DNA of 64,000 nucleotides from Robiginitalea aestuariiviva (GCF_029537735.1 NZ_JARPUQ010000001.1:1398696-1462695); one strand, 5' to 3'; positions 35,915 to 45,640 are shown, counted from the first letter of the stretch. Numbers and translations: made by a program. Notes: generated by a model from the letters alone, not told the origin.

Positions 35915-36169
35915 TTATCCCTTGTTCTTCCCGAACAGGAAATACGCCAGACTGCCAAATACATTGAAGAATAGGATAAGCAGGGTCCAAACCAGCTTTT
36001 CCCGGGTGCTGAGATTGCCGCGCAGCAGGTCAATCAGGGCAATAACCGGCAATACCAGGAGCACAAGGGCAACCATAAGGATGAGCAGGGTTTGCCAGGG
36101 CCCTATGGCCCAGAATATCGTCGAAGGAGGCAATACCGAAAGGAAGCTTGCGTAATGAAACGTTTGCAT
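35915..36169 (-). CDS. PLDc_N-type small membrane protein
   Basis: An 84-residue protein with two membrane helices, 'WQTLLILMVALVLLVLPVIALIDLL' and 'KLVWTLLILFFNVFGSLAYFLFGK', matching the phospholipase-D N-terminal (PLDc_N) anchor seen alone in many bacteria. The catalytic PLD part is absent and is not expected in these stand-alone members. Function unknown. The start could also be two codons upstream. Confidence 0.8.
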   Translation of the reverse strand: MQTFHYASFLSVLPPSTIFWAIGPWQTLLILMVALVLLVLPVIALIDLLRGNLSTREKLVWTLLILFFNVFGSLAYFLFGKNKG

Positions 36170-36429
36170 GGGCACTCAGGTTAAAAGGGGTAGACTTGTC
36201 AGTGGGGAATACCCCCATCCTTTCCCCCAGGACCAAAATACCCTTTTAAACTGAAAAAGCCTTGTAGGCGCAAATCGGCTTTCTACCCGCGGGTACCGGC
36301 CTTTCATGGCCTTGCCCGCTGCGAAATGATGGATTGGGCCGAAATGCGTGCAATGCGGTAGAATAGTCCAATCCAGGGGCAACCTTTTGACGTTTTAAAC
36401 ATCTTCTGCATACGTAAAACCATCTACCC

Positions 36430-36873
36430 ATGAAGACCATTTGCATCATGAGCATGCTCCTGCTGGCCACGGCCTGTTCCACCACAGAGGAGCCGCTTAA
36501 CCCTGTTTCTTTTGACCCGGACAGTCTGCCGCAGACCTGGGAATTGTACCGGATGTCGGGCAATACCCAGGGCTCCGTTACCGAAGGGGAGCAGATGCAA
36601 TGGCAGGAAACCTATGCCTTTTTAGCGGATGGTACTTTCGTTAAAACCCGGCTCCGGGAAGGGGTTACCCTTAACGCTACCGGTACTTTTACCTTCGTAA
36701 ACGAGGACGGGCAATCCGGGATCCGGCTCACGTACCCGGAAGATTCCCCCCTGATCGGAAACTGCACGGGCGACTTCACCGAATACTTGTATGTAGACCA
36801 GGATCCCACTACGCTCCTGGGCAGCTGGTGGGCCTGCGATGGCCCCGGCTTGTATTACCAGCAGGTGGATTGA
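36430..36873 (+). CDS. Hypothetical lipocalin-like lipoprotein
   Basis: A 147-residue lipoprotein ('MKTICIMSMLLLATAC', Cys16). The body is beta-rich ('QETYAFLADGTFVKTRLREG', 'ATGTFTFVNEDGQSGIRLTY') and ends with 'CDGPGLYYQQVD'; the look is that of the short lipocalin-like family common in Bacteroidota. There is a Cys pair late in the sequence that may form a disulfide. The 254-bp gap upstream holds no clear feature. Ligand unknown. Confidence 0.7.
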   Translation: MKTICIMSMLLLATACSTTEEPLNPVSFDPDSLPQTWELYRMSGNTQGSVTEGEQMQWQETYAFLADGTFVKTRLREGVTLNATGTFTFVNEDGQSGIRLTYPEDSPLIGNCTGDFTEYLYVDQDPTTLLGSWWACDGPGLYYQQVD

Positions 36874-36884
36874 GCAGCCCCGCC

Positions 36885-37430
36885 CTAACCTTGCAGGTAC
36901 TCCTGCTTAGTAATCCCGTAGCACAGGCATTTGGGGTCCAGGGCAGTATTCAGCAGCCCCGGGTGATCAAAGCTACCCTTAAGATGCATCCCGATTTTTT
37001 TCATCACGTTTTCGGAAGGGGTATTTTCCGGGGTACAGACGGCAATCACCTCAGGCAACCCCAGGTGGGAAAATCCGACTTTCAGGCAGGCTTTTGCGCC
37101 TTCGGTGGCATAGCCATGGCCCCAGGCCGTCGCCATTAGCCGCCAACCGATGTCCACCGCCGGGGTATAGGGCGAAGGATAGCCCTGGTATGACAGGCCG
37201 ATAAAACCAATGAACGCCCGGGTTTCCAGGAGTTCCACAGCAAAGTAGGTGTGCCCGCGCTGATGGTATTGCTGCTGCATGCGCTCCAGGAACTGGCGGG
37301 ATTCATTTGGGGTAAGGGGCTTTGGGAAATAGGTCATTACCCGGGGGTCTGCATTCATAGCCGTAAGGGCATGCAGATCTGCCGTTTCCCAGTTGCGGAA
37401 CCCCAGGCGGGCCGAAGTAAAGGTATACAT
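36885..37430 (-). CDS. GNAT family N-acetyltransferase (RimJ-like)
   Basis: A 181-residue acetyltransferase. 'MYTFTSARLGFRNWETADLHAL' is the RimJ/RimL-type N-terminus. 'VDIGWRLMATAWGHGYATEGAKACLKVGF' (two parts, near 92-120) is motif A with the acetyl-CoA pyrophosphate loop, and 'LPEVIAVCTPENTPSENVMKKIGM' is motif B. It acetylates a primary amine, perhaps a ribosomal protein N-terminus or a small molecule; which one cannot be told. Confidence 0.88.
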   Translation of the reverse strand: MYTFTSARLGFRNWETADLHALTAMNADPRVMTYFPKPLTPNESRQFLERMQQQYHQRGHTYFAVELLETRAFIGFIGLSYQGYPSPYTPAVDIGWRLMATAWGHGYATEGAKACLKVGFSHLGLPEVIAVCTPENTPSENVMKKIGMHLKGSFDHPGLLNTALDPKCLCYGITKQEYLQG

Positions 37431-37485
37431 GGTTATCAGGCGATTAAACCCTGTAAATCAATTTTTCCAGGAGGCATATAGGGTT

Positions 37486-37995
37486 TTAGGGAGTCCATTC
37501 CGTAGTGAATTCCGAAATCAGGAAGGTGTTGAACAACTGGCCTCCATGCGTGTGTTCATTGGTAAACAAGGTGTAGAGAAGCACCTCCTTGCCGCCGGCT
37601 GCTTCTTTTTCAAATGCCTCAATAATCGAGTCCTGAATGGGCATCCAGAGGGTTTCTTTCCCGATTTGGATGGCCACTTCCCAGGATACGAGCTCCTCAA
37701 TCAGGCCTGCGTTCCCACCACGCAGCTGCAATACGTTTTTCATGGATTGTTTTACCTCGGGGGCTATGGGTCGTTTCTGGCGGGTGTATCTACCCAGGAA
37801 CCGAAAACCTTCCATGCGCACATAATAGGGGGCTTCTGTAGTATCTGCCTCCACCTTTTTGGCGTATGCGGCTTCGTGTTCCAGCAGTTCCGGCACAGAT
37901 ACCACCGGGTAGCGGGCATCCCACTCCGCAAAACCCTTTTGGGCGAAACCCTGGTAACCCGTAACGATTAGAAAAAGGCAGATGAAATACTTCAT
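37486..37995 (-). CDS. Hypothetical secreted protein
   Basis: A 169-residue protein with a Sec signal ('MKYFICLFLIVTGYQGFAQ'). The rest is helical and charged with no motif I recognise ('QSMKNVLQLRGGNAGLIEEL', 'LYTLFTNEHTHGGQLFNTF'). It precedes no known partner and lies 9 bp upstream of another secreted hypothetical gene (38005-38526) read into it, so the two may share a transcript from 38526. Confidence 0.65.
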   Translation of the reverse strand: MKYFICLFLIVTGYQGFAQKGFAEWDARYPVVSVPELLEHEAAYAKKVEADTTEAPYYVRMEGFRFLGRYTRQKRPIAPEVKQSMKNVLQLRGGNAGLIEELVSWEVAIQIGKETLWMPIQDSIIEAFEKEAAGGKEVLLYTLFTNEHTHGGQLFNTFLISEFTTEWTP

Positions 37996-38004
37996 GACTA
38001 CTTC

Positions 38005-38526
38005 TTATTGCCTGGCTTCCACCCGGGGCGGGGTCTTTGCGGGGATCTTCAGGTTGTCGTTAAAATCCGGCAACAGGGTTTTAGCATTGGCATTGGTAAG
38101 CTGGGCCGTATCCAGGAAATACCAGCGCCCGCCCTGGTCCAGGGAGATGGCCAGCAGGTAGGAATCCGAAGTAATGGTTTGCTCCGGGGTGGTCATGACC
38201 ATTTTTTGGGGCACCAGGCAGTGCAGTTCGCTACCGGCCTCATACATTTTTCCGGGTGTCCCCAGGGTGAGGCTGCTGATACGGATTCCCTGGCCTTCCA
38301 TTTGTTCCATGAGGTTTTTGACCGCGGCCACCATCTGGGATTCCCCGCCCATCATCTCGGTGATCCTCGGGTAGGTGTAATCCGCAATGTTTTCGTAATC
38401 CCCGGCCACCATAGCCTGGGCCAGGGTGTTTCCGGCACGGAGGATTTTGGCCTCATGGGCGTTTTGCCCCAGAGAGAGGTTGGTGCATGCTAAAAGAAAC
38501 AGGCAACAGAAATAAAGGTTACGCAT
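38005..38526 (-). CDS. Hypothetical secreted protein
   Basis: A 173-residue exported protein starting at the ATG at 38526 ('MRNLYFCCLFLLACTNLSLGQ' signal); the longer in-frame extension upstream is not coding-like. The body ('MVAGDYENIADYTYPRITEM', 'HCLVPQKMVMTTPEQTITSD', 'GGRWYFLDTAQLTNANAKTL') resembles NTF2-like or DUF4440-type stress proteins of Bacteroidota but no family can be named. Nine bp upstream of 37995. Confidence 0.68.
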   Translation of the reverse strand: MRNLYFCCLFLLACTNLSLGQNAHEAKILRAGNTLAQAMVAGDYENIADYTYPRITEMMGGESQMVAAVKNLMEQMEGQGIRISSLTLGTPGKMYEAGSELHCLVPQKMVMTTPEQTITSDSYLLAISLDQGGRWYFLDTAQLTNANAKTLLPDFNDNLKIPAKTPPRVEARQ

Positions 38527-38614
38527 AAGGGGTGCTTTGTTTTGGATACATTCAGGAAATCCGGATTCTGATTCCCGTTGGGTTAAAAATAGGAAATAAA
38601 GGCGGCGTTTGGGG

Positions 38615-39244
38615 TTATCCGCAACTGCAATGTAAGTCTCCCCGGGCTTTTTCGAAGCACTCCCGCCCTTCGGAATAAGCAAAGTAGGCTAACCCCAGGG
38701 TTCCGATGCTGTCGATATAGGGAATCCCGAAACCTTCGTAGAGGAGGCTGCTTGCCAACAGGATTACCGACATATAGATGCAAACCAGGGTGCAATTGGC
38801 ATCGGCCAGGATGGGCTCGGATTGCAGTTGCCTCCCAACCCTGCGCTTCCAGAGTACCAGGATCCACATCACCAGGATGGAAATTCCGGAGATCACAACC
38901 CCCCAGAACGTGGTTTCGGGTTGGTGCCCGCTCCAAATGTGGTAGACGCTGGTGGCAACCAGCCCAACTACCAACAGGTAAAAGGCCGTGCCGGTAATGC
39001 GCAGGGCAGTACGCTCAAATCGGTCCCGGGTACTTTCGGGGTTCTGGCGGATCCGGATTACCATATGGGCAATCCCCAGGCCGGAGATCACTTCTATGAA
39101 GCTATCGGCCCCAAACCCGAACAGGGCCAGGCTTTCATCCTCATAGCCCAGGTAGGTAGATATCAGCCCCTCTACCACATTGTAGAGGATGGTGAATACG
39201 GCCAGCGCAAAAGCAATACGGTAACCTTTTTCGGTTGAGGCCAT
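38615..39244 (-). CDS. Cation-diffusion-facilitator-like membrane protein without C-terminal domain
   Basis: A 209-residue six-helix protein of the cation efflux (CDF) fold, closer to the short TMEM163-like type. TM2 has 'FGFGADSFIEVISGLGIAHM', TM5 has 'ILADANCTLVCIYMSVIL'; the A-D-x3-E/D pair in each equals the H/D-x3-D metal site of CDF transporters, with the usual His replaced. The cytoplasmic C-terminal domain of classic CDFs is missing; the tail 'CFEKARGDLHCSCG' is Cys/His-rich and may bind metal. Zn or another divalent cation is the likely substrate. Confidence 0.8.
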   Translation of the reverse strand: MASTEKGYRIAFALAVFTILYNVVEGLISTYLGYEDESLALFGFGADSFIEVISGLGIAHMVIRIRQNPESTRDRFERTALRITGTAFYLLVVGLVATSVYHIWSGHQPETTFWGVVISGISILVMWILVLWKRRVGRQLQSEPILADANCTLVCIYMSVILLASSLLYEGFGIPYIDSIGTLGLAYFAYSEGRECFEKARGDLHCSCG

Positions 39245-39304
39245 TGGTAGGTGGATTTTAAATCCGTGTAAGGCAAGATACGCAGCCTCACGGAATGGTA
39301 CAAT

Positions 39305-40540
39305 TCAACGCTTGCGCATCATGGAAAGCGTAAACCCCCCCAGCATCACAATAACCAGCCCCATAATGCCCCACAGCCACCATTTGTTACGGAACAGGGC
39401 GGTATCTTTCTTCGTACCCGGTCGAGATACGGCGCTTTCCGGGCCCAGAGAAAGCGGGGCCAGCGAATCCGGGATATGGTCAGTAAACCGCGCAATATCG
39501 TACCTGGGACTGGCTGCTTCCTCCTTTCCATATACCAGGAAATATTGGGCAGGTTCGGTAAACCGCGCCTGTAATACGTGCTCGTATCCCCAGGCCTTTA
39601 CTCCACTCACTTCCAGCGGTGGATTTTGCTGGTTGTCAATCCGGAACCGCACGGCTTGAGTAGTGGTTGCGGGAAAGGTATAGGTATGGGGTTCCAGGGA
39701 ATTCAGGACCCCGGAGGCCAGGTGCCGATAAACGGGCTTTGGCCCGTTTGGCGTCTGCAGGCTATCCGCCAGGTATTCCAGGATTATGGGGCGGTAATAG
39801 TCAAAGGAATCTGCAATTTGAAACTCCATCCGGCTTAATCGCGCGGGGGCGTTAAAGGAAATCGTGACCTGCGTTTGCCGGGTATCGGGATCCGTTTGTG
39901 TGGTCACCTGGTTTGCCGGGTAGGCATGCAATACCCCGGGAACGGTATCGTTTAACCGGAGGCTTGCACCACCCAGGGCAGGGGAGTCCGCGCTGTTGAT
40001 CCGGATGCGGTAATACCGGTACCGGGCCCGGGGAAATACCAGCTGGTTAAAGGCGAAATCCGTTTGGGCATTACGAATGGCAACCACCCTGTAATCCGAG
40101 GCCAGGGTAAACCATTCGCGCTGGTCCTGGCTGCCCTCCAAAGTGAGCCGCCAATCGTAGTTGTGCCGCCCAAAAGTCAGGTTCATGGTGTTGACCGCCT
40201 GCCCGGAGGGCACTTCGAAGGTATAGTAATATCCCGAGGCGTTGTTGGAGGTATTCAGGGGCTCCAGGTTTGCTTCCCGTGTGGTTATCCGGTCTGTGGC
40301 CACCAGTAGCAGGTAGGGAACCTCCAGCGTATCTCCCTGCCTGCCAATCCCGTAAATTCGCAAATCTCTAAGGTCCTGGGAAGCATGGGCAAACACGCTG
40401 TCCGGCACCACAATACGATGCCAGGTGTCCGTAACTCCCTGTAGTGGGCGCTGGTAGCGAAAGGAGGACATCTGCCCGCTGGCAGGGGATCCCGCCAGGG
40501 CCATAAAAAGCAGCAGCAATGGGTTATGAAGGACCTTCAT
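39305..40540 (-). CDS. DUF3999 family protein
   Basis: A 411-residue exported membrane-anchored protein: signal 'MKVLHNPLLLLFMALAGSPASG', a beta-rich periplasmic region ('LRIYGIGRQGDTLEVPYLLL', 'ARYRYYRIRINSADSPALGG') and a C-terminal membrane helix ('KWWLWGIMGLVIVMLGGFTLSM'). These fit DUF3999. It starts 17 bp inside the end of the DUF2339 gene, and in other bacteria DUF2339 and DUF3999 are also neighbours, so they probably work together at the envelope. No biochemical role is known. Confidence 0.85.
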   Translation of the reverse strand: MKVLHNPLLLLFMALAGSPASGQMSSFRYQRPLQGVTDTWHRIVVPDSVFAHASQDLRDLRIYGIGRQGDTLEVPYLLLVATDRITTREANLEPLNTSNNASGYYYTFEVPSGQAVNTMNLTFGRHNYDWRLTLEGSQDQREWFTLASDYRVVAIRNAQTDFAFNQLVFPRARYRYYRIRINSADSPALGGASLRLNDTVPGVLHAYPANQVTTQTDPDTRQTQVTISFNAPARLSRMEFQIADSFDYYRPIILEYLADSLQTPNGPKPVYRHLASGVLNSLEPHTYTFPATTTQAVRFRIDNQQNPPLEVSGVKAWGYEHVLQARFTEPAQYFLVYGKEEAASPRYDIARFTDHIPDSLAPLSLGPESAVSRPGTKKDTALFRNKWWLWGIMGLVIVMLGGFTLSMMRKR

Positions 40541-42866
40541 CCGAAATCAGGTGTTTGTATTTGTTATAGAGGAAGGAAATAATGAGCAGCAATATCCCCA
40601 GGGAAACAAAGACCACCGTTTTGGAAAGGGTGTTCAGGTGGGAGATGTCGTAAAGGAATAATTTGACCAGTGTCAGGCCGAAGAGGACAATGGCTCCTAT
40701 GCGCAGGTATTTTTTCCGTTTCCAGATGCCCAGGGCAATCAAAAGCAGGGCATAGGTGCCCCATAAGATGCTGAGCCCTAGTTTATAGGATTGGCTGTGC
40801 CCGGACAGGTCCAGCCAGCCAATCAGTTCACTGCTGGCCACCCAGAGGATAACCAGGTGAAGGAACAGGCCAAAGGCCTTCTGCAACAGCGGCTGAGAGA
40901 ACCAATCGCGGATGTGGTAGAAGGCGGCATACAGGGCCAGGGCTGCAAAGGCCAGGGAAACATAGCGGATCAGCAGGTGGCCCATCCCCCTGGGGTAGTA
41001 TTCCGCCAGGCTCATTTCCAGGTAGCTTTCCCGCAGTTCGCTGATTTCGTACAGGCCCTGGGTCAGGAATACCAACAAGCCCAGTACCAGCAACCCCAGG
41101 TTTATTCCGCCAAGCAGGCGGTTTCGGATTTTTTTCAGATTGAACCAGGCCAGCAGGGAAAAGAAGAGCAGGGAATAGTGGATGACCCACAGGCTTTTGA
41201 AGCCCTTCAGGTCGTAGTTGTGGTAGTACTGCGGGGCGTCCATCCCTGTTGGGGGTATGGTCAGGGCAGAATCTGCATATCGCTGTGCCCAGTACTGGGC
41301 AATTTCCAGGCGGAAGGCCAGATAGGTGGTGAGCAAAAGGGTAGCCGCAATAGCTATGGAGATGAGTTTGCGCAAGCCTTTGGGAAACGGCGGCGGGGTG
41401 TATTGGCTTTGGGTGTCCAGCCAGGTGATAAAGCCAAAGGCGGCCGCCACAAGAACAGAGGTCAAGAAGGAGATATTCAGCAGGGGGGTAATCCGGGATT
41501 CCGGCACATCCGGAAGGTATCCGCCATAGCCCATTACCCAGTCCTGGGCCAGGCTCAGAAAGGCCAGGGCCATTAAAGGATAAGACAGGGTTTCATAAAC
41601 CGGCATGCCCCGGGATCTCCCGATCCAGAACAGCAGGGCCGCTTCCCCGGCCCAGAGCAGGGTTACCCAGTTGCCGTCCAGTTGTACCGGGATGGCCAGG
41701 GTGATAAACACCAGGACCAGGCCGGAAACCAGGAAAAACAGGTTGCGGTCTGCCAGTTGCTTTCGGTAGATTACCACGCTTACCCCAAAGTGCAGGATGG
41801 CATTCAAAAGGGTAAAGGCACCCAGGTAGGAACCCCAGCCCGGCTGGTTGGCCAGCAGGGCGTACCCGAAGCCATAAAAGATAAAGGAATTGCCCAGCAG
41901 CAACAGGATATCGGTAATCCCGAACGCCTCGTTGCGCACCAGTTTATAGGCCAGGAAAGTCAGGTAGAAAAGGATAAAGAACAAAAGCAGAAAGCCCAAG
42001 GCTGTACCGAAGCGCTGCTCGGGGTCCAGGCTAAATACAAACCAGGAGGCATAAATGAGCCAGGTTACCCCGAAAGCGGCGTAGTACAGGGGTTTCCAGT
42101 ATTTCTTCAGGGCAATGGCCAGGATGCCCGCATTGATGATGGCCACATAGGAGAACAGGATTTCGACCTGCCCGGAGTTATTGCTCAGTAGAAAGGGTAC
42201 GGCATAGGCACCTACCAGGCCCAGGTGGGCGATGATCTGCCGGTTGTAGTGCAGGGCCGCAAATACCGTAAAAACGGTAAACAGGACCATAAGGGCAAAG
42301 GCCGCCGCCTGCGGGAATAATTCATATAGGGAGTAGCCCAAGTAGGTAATCAAGTATAGTATGGCCATGGCCCCGCTTAGCAGTACGGCGCTGAAGTTCT
42401 CGTACTTTGGTTTGAGTTTCAGGGCGAAGCCGAGCAATCCCAAGCCGGCCAGGTAGCCCAGCACAATGCGGGTAAGCGGGCTGATCAGGTCGTGGTCTAT
42501 GGCGTATTTAGCCCCGATGGACACCCCCAGCACCGTAATGACGATCCCGATTTTATTGATCAGGTTTTCCCCAATGAATTTTTCCAGGTTGGTTTTGGCC
42601 TTGGGTTGCTGCCGGGGAGGGGGTGCCACTTGTGCGGGTTGGGGCTTCGGTGCGGGCGGGGGCGTGGGTTTGGGCGCTGCTTCCGGGGCAGGAGATGGAG
42701 TGCTGGCTGCAGGCGAAGGCGTGGAAGGTGCAGTGGCCCCGATGCTTTTCAGACGGTCGATTTCTGCCCGTACTTCCCGCACTTCCCGGGAAAACGCTTC
42801 CTGTTTTTGCAAAAGGGCCTCCAGTTGGCGGGAAAGCCGTTCAATAGGATCCAGGGGGTCTGTCAT
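40524..42866 (-). CDS. DUF2339 polytopic membrane protein
   Basis: A 780-residue protein with an N-terminal coiled coil ('IERLSRQLEALLQKQEAFSR'), a Pro/Ala-rich linker (about 50-95), the family entry 'FIGENLINKIGIVITVLGVS', and then some twenty or more membrane helices to the end. DUF2339 proteins are large inner-membrane proteins of unknown function. The gene overlaps the DUF3999 gene by 17 bp and is first in the pair. It is divergent from the response-regulator gene at 43102, with 235 bp between. Confidence 0.87.
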   Translation of the reverse strand: MTDPLDPIERLSRQLEALLQKQEAFSREVREVRAEIDRLKSIGATAPSTPSPAASTPSPAPEAAPKPTPPPAPKPQPAQVAPPPRQQPKAKTNLEKFIGENLINKIGIVITVLGVSIGAKYAIDHDLISPLTRIVLGYLAGLGLLGFALKLKPKYENFSAVLLSGAMAILYLITYLGYSLYELFPQAAAFALMVLFTVFTVFAALHYNRQIIAHLGLVGAYAVPFLLSNNSGQVEILFSYVAIINAGILAIALKKYWKPLYYAAFGVTWLIYASWFVFSLDPEQRFGTALGFLLLFFILFYLTFLAYKLVRNEAFGITDILLLLGNSFIFYGFGYALLANQPGWGSYLGAFTLLNAILHFGVSVVIYRKQLADRNLFFLVSGLVLVFITLAIPVQLDGNWVTLLWAGEAALLFWIGRSRGMPVYETLSYPLMALAFLSLAQDWVMGYGGYLPDVPESRITPLLNISFLTSVLVAAAFGFITWLDTQSQYTPPPFPKGLRKLISIAIAATLLLTTYLAFRLEIAQYWAQRYADSALTIPPTGMDAPQYYHNYDLKGFKSLWVIHYSLLFFSLLAWFNLKKIRNRLLGGINLGLLVLGLLVFLTQGLYEISELRESYLEMSLAEYYPRGMGHLLIRYVSLAFAALALYAAFYHIRDWFSQPLLQKAFGLFLHLVILWVASSELIGWLDLSGHSQSYKLGLSILWGTYALLLIALGIWKRKKYLRIGAIVLFGLTLVKLFLYDISHLNTLSKTVVFVSLGILLLIISFLYNKYKHLISDEGPS

Positions 42867-43101
42867 GGGGATGGATTTTTGCGGCCCGAGGCTCGGTTAC
42901 CTTAAAGATAGGCGATCCGGGGGATACCACCTTAATTGTAGAGAAATAAAGGGTTATAGCCTGGAAACAGGTCATTTGGGCAAACTGAAATCCGTTAAAA
43001 CAAATCCCTCGCAACAGGAATAAGTGTTTTTGCAACAATTATATGTCATTGGTCGAGCTTTTTGGCAATTTTGACGAAGTAACCCGAAACCCAGAAGAGC
43101 C

Positions 43102-43500
43102 ATGTATTCAAAAATCTATCTCGTAGACGACCAGGACCTGATCAACACCCTCAACACCATGCAGTTCCGCAAGCTGGGGCTGGAAGATAAAGTGCGGTCC
43201 TACACCAACCCAGAACTGGCATTGGACGACATTCGTTTTGCCAAGAATCCCCAAGAGCGCATCCTTGTCTTTCTGGATATTAATATGCCGGAGATGACCG
43301 GGTTTGAATTCCTCGAATTCATGATGCTGGAAGAATTCCCGACGACCGTAGAAGTGGTTATTGTAACTTCCTCCATCAACCCCAGGGACCGGGAGCAGGC
43401 TAAAGAATATTCCAAATACGTAAAGGGATTTATCTCCAGCCCGCTGAAATTGGAGGATATAGAGCACTTTCTTCAAATGACTATGAAGGCTGTTGTCTGA
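43102..43500 (+). CDS. Single-domain response regulator
   Basis: A 132-residue receiver domain with no output domain. 'KIYLVDDQDL' carries the acidic pocket, 'ILVFLDINMPEMTG' the phospho-Asp, 'VVIVTSSINP' the Thr/Ser switch and 'VKGFISSPLKLEDI' the conserved Lys region, in which the usual Lys-Pro is replaced by Ser-Pro, so phosphorylation chemistry may be altered. It converges with the PAS histidine kinase (15-bp gap) and is similar in size and style to the regulator at 45641. A role as a diffusible phospho-relay or as a kinase-modulating partner is inferred. Confidence 0.87.
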   Translation: MYSKIYLVDDQDLINTLNTMQFRKLGLEDKVRSYTNPELALDDIRFAKNPQERILVFLDINMPEMTGFEFLEFMMLEEFPTTVEVVIVTSSINPRDREQAKEYSKYVKGFISSPLKLEDIEHFLQMTMKAVV

Positions 43501-43515
43501 TGGTCCCAGGCGCTA

Positions 43516-45582
43516 TTATGCCTCAAGCTTTAAATACACTATAAATCTTGAACCTTCGCCCGGGGCACTCTCTACGGAGATTCGCCCCTTAAGGGCTTCT
43601 ACCTGAGATTTGACCAGGAACAGCCCCAGGCCTTTCCCGCTGGTGCTGCCGCTCAGGCGGCCATACATGCTGAATATTTTTTCAATACGGGCATCATCCA
43701 GCTGCATGCCAATGCCATTGTCCGCAACCGTAATCTGTATTTCGCCTGCCTCAGGCAGGTGTTGTGCGCCAATCGCAATACGGGGGCTGCGGTCCGGATG
43801 CCGGTAAGAAATGGCATTGAGGATAAGGTTATACAGGATATTGCTCATATAACTCCGGATGGTGCTTACCTCCTCCAGCTTCGAAAAATCCACCTCCAGG
43901 GTGGTATTGGTAGACCTTAAGTCCTGTTCCAGCAATTGTTCTACTTCCCGTACCACATCCGTCAGGGATACGTCTTCATATGAAGAGGCAGCAGTATTCT
44001 GGAGGGACAGGGCGTGGTTCAGGTCTTTAATGGTCCCGTCCAGCACTTCCACTTTTTCAGCAATCTGATCCCGGAGTTGCCGGTTTACTTCCGAATCTCC
44101 GTCTTCGAACAAATCCACCAGCCCCTGAATGGTGGCTATGGGAGAGCGCACATTGTGGGAAATGATGTAAACGAAGTTTTGGAGTTCCTTGTTCTGGCGC
44201 AGGATTTCATTTTTGGCATTTTCCAGTTTGGTCACGTCCTGGGCCGTTCCGGCCATCCGTACCGGTTTGCCGTCATCCAGCAATACAAACCCCTTCTCAT
44301 GGATATACCGGATTTCCCCACTGGGCAGGATAATACGATGTACCATATCGTGGGGGATGTGCTGCTCTATGCTATTTCTGACGCTGTCTTCAAAGCTTTG
44401 CAGGTCTTCCGGGTGGATCATGTCGAGTAATGCCTGATAGGAGGCCTGAAACGTTGCGGGGTCCTGGCCAAAAATGTGGTACAGTTCCCGGGACCAGGTG
44501 AGCCTGTCGGTCACCATATCCCAGTTCCAGTTCCCGATCCGGGCTATGCGTTGGGCCTCGTTCAGGTAGAATTGGCTCTTTTCCAGGTCCTTGATGGTCT
44601 GTATGCGTTGGGTTTCGTCCCGGCGGAATACGCTGCACCCCAGAACCTGACCATCTTCGTCCAAAATGGGGTTAAAGGAATATTCATAATAATAGGGAAC
44701 ACCCGTGGCTTCATTGCGGTGTTCGATGGAAAAGGATTCCCCGTTAAAGGCCCTGCGGTATAATTTCCGGTCTTCGGATTTGGAAATGATCATATACTGG
44801 CCCATATCCGTATTGTGTTCCGGGTAAAAGCCATGCTCCCGGTAGACCCCTTCATAAAAGGCAGAGTTAAACATGATCAACCTAAAATCCCGATTCACGG
44901 ACCAGACCAGGTCTTTGGTGTTTTCGAGGGTAGCGGTGAGGTTTAGACGCTGTTGCCTTTGGAGGTGGGAAAGCCTTTTCAAGGACTGAGTCATGGGGTT
45001 TACCAAGAAAAAATGCAAGGCCATGACCAACAATAGCAGTAACCCGGATATGCCGATCACCAGGAATCGAAGCCGGCTGGAGGCCCTTGCAGATTCTTGT
45101 TCAAAGTAGGCTTCCAGGGCATTGGTGCCGGACAAAAATTCCTTGCGGAGGGTTTGAAGTCCTGTTATATTCCCTGTGTCCCTGGAGGCCGGGTCCCCGC
45201 GCGCCAGGTTGGAAAGTGCAGAAGCCCTCTGGGTATGAAAGGCAAGGGTGCTATCCAGGCCGGCATCCGCCTCGCTGTTCAGGTTGGCTCGCAGTTGTTC
45301 CGTAAGGCTGTCCAGATCTGCTGCCCGTTTTTGCAGTTCTTCCGGGATGGGGAGGGTGTTTTCCCTCAGGGCCAGCAGTCCGGCAGCCAGGTCCTGGCCT
45401 ATTTGGGCCTGATCCTGGATTAAATGTAGGGAACGAGTCTTCCCATCCCGCTGATTCAAAAAGGTTTGGACCAGGACCAGTTGTGCCCCAACCGCCAGCA
45501 ATACAATAAGAAAACTGATCAGGGAGGTAGTCCTGATGTTTTTCAGCAATAGAGGGGTTCGTTTGTTGAGTAGGGTTTTCAT
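43516..45582 (-). CDS. Membrane PAS-domain sensor histidine kinase
   Basis: A 688-residue kinase. TM1 near 16-40 ('LISFLIVLLAVGAQLVLVQ') and TM2 near 184-206 ('LVIGISGLLLLLVMALHFFL') flank a helical periplasmic CHASE3-like region. Two PAS domains follow ('ENTKDLVWSVNRDFRLIMFN', 'GNWNWDMVTDRLTWSRELY' with a PAC tail). The H-box is 'YIISHNVRSPIATIQGLVDL', N-box 'NLILNAISYRHPD', G1 'VADNGIGMQ', G2 'GKGLGLFLVKSQVEAL'. The ATG at 45582 was chosen because the upstream in-frame ATG at 45663 overlaps the preceding regulator and adds no domain. It follows RR 45641-46060 by 58 bp and is probably cotranscribed with it. Confidence 0.9.
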   Translation of the reverse strand: MKTLLNKRTPLLLKNIRTTSLISFLIVLLAVGAQLVLVQTFLNQRDGKTRSLHLIQDQAQIGQDLAAGLLALRENTLPIPEELQKRAADLDSLTEQLRANLNSEADAGLDSTLAFHTQRASALSNLARGDPASRDTGNITGLQTLRKEFLSGTNALEAYFEQESARASSRLRFLVIGISGLLLLLVMALHFFLVNPMTQSLKRLSHLQRQQRLNLTATLENTKDLVWSVNRDFRLIMFNSAFYEGVYREHGFYPEHNTDMGQYMIISKSEDRKLYRRAFNGESFSIEHRNEATGVPYYYEYSFNPILDEDGQVLGCSVFRRDETQRIQTIKDLEKSQFYLNEAQRIARIGNWNWDMVTDRLTWSRELYHIFGQDPATFQASYQALLDMIHPEDLQSFEDSVRNSIEQHIPHDMVHRIILPSGEIRYIHEKGFVLLDDGKPVRMAGTAQDVTKLENAKNEILRQNKELQNFVYIISHNVRSPIATIQGLVDLFEDGDSEVNRQLRDQIAEKVEVLDGTIKDLNHALSLQNTAASSYEDVSLTDVVREVEQLLEQDLRSTNTTLEVDFSKLEEVSTIRSYMSNILYNLILNAISYRHPDRSPRIAIGAQHLPEAGEIQITVADNGIGMQLDDARIEKIFSMYGRLSGSTSGKGLGLFLVKSQVEALKGRISVESAPGEGSRFIVYLKLEA

Positions 45583-45640
45583 GACCTCGGATTGGCATCC
45601 TTCAGGTACAAAATTGACTGCTTGGGTCAACATGAGCTCG

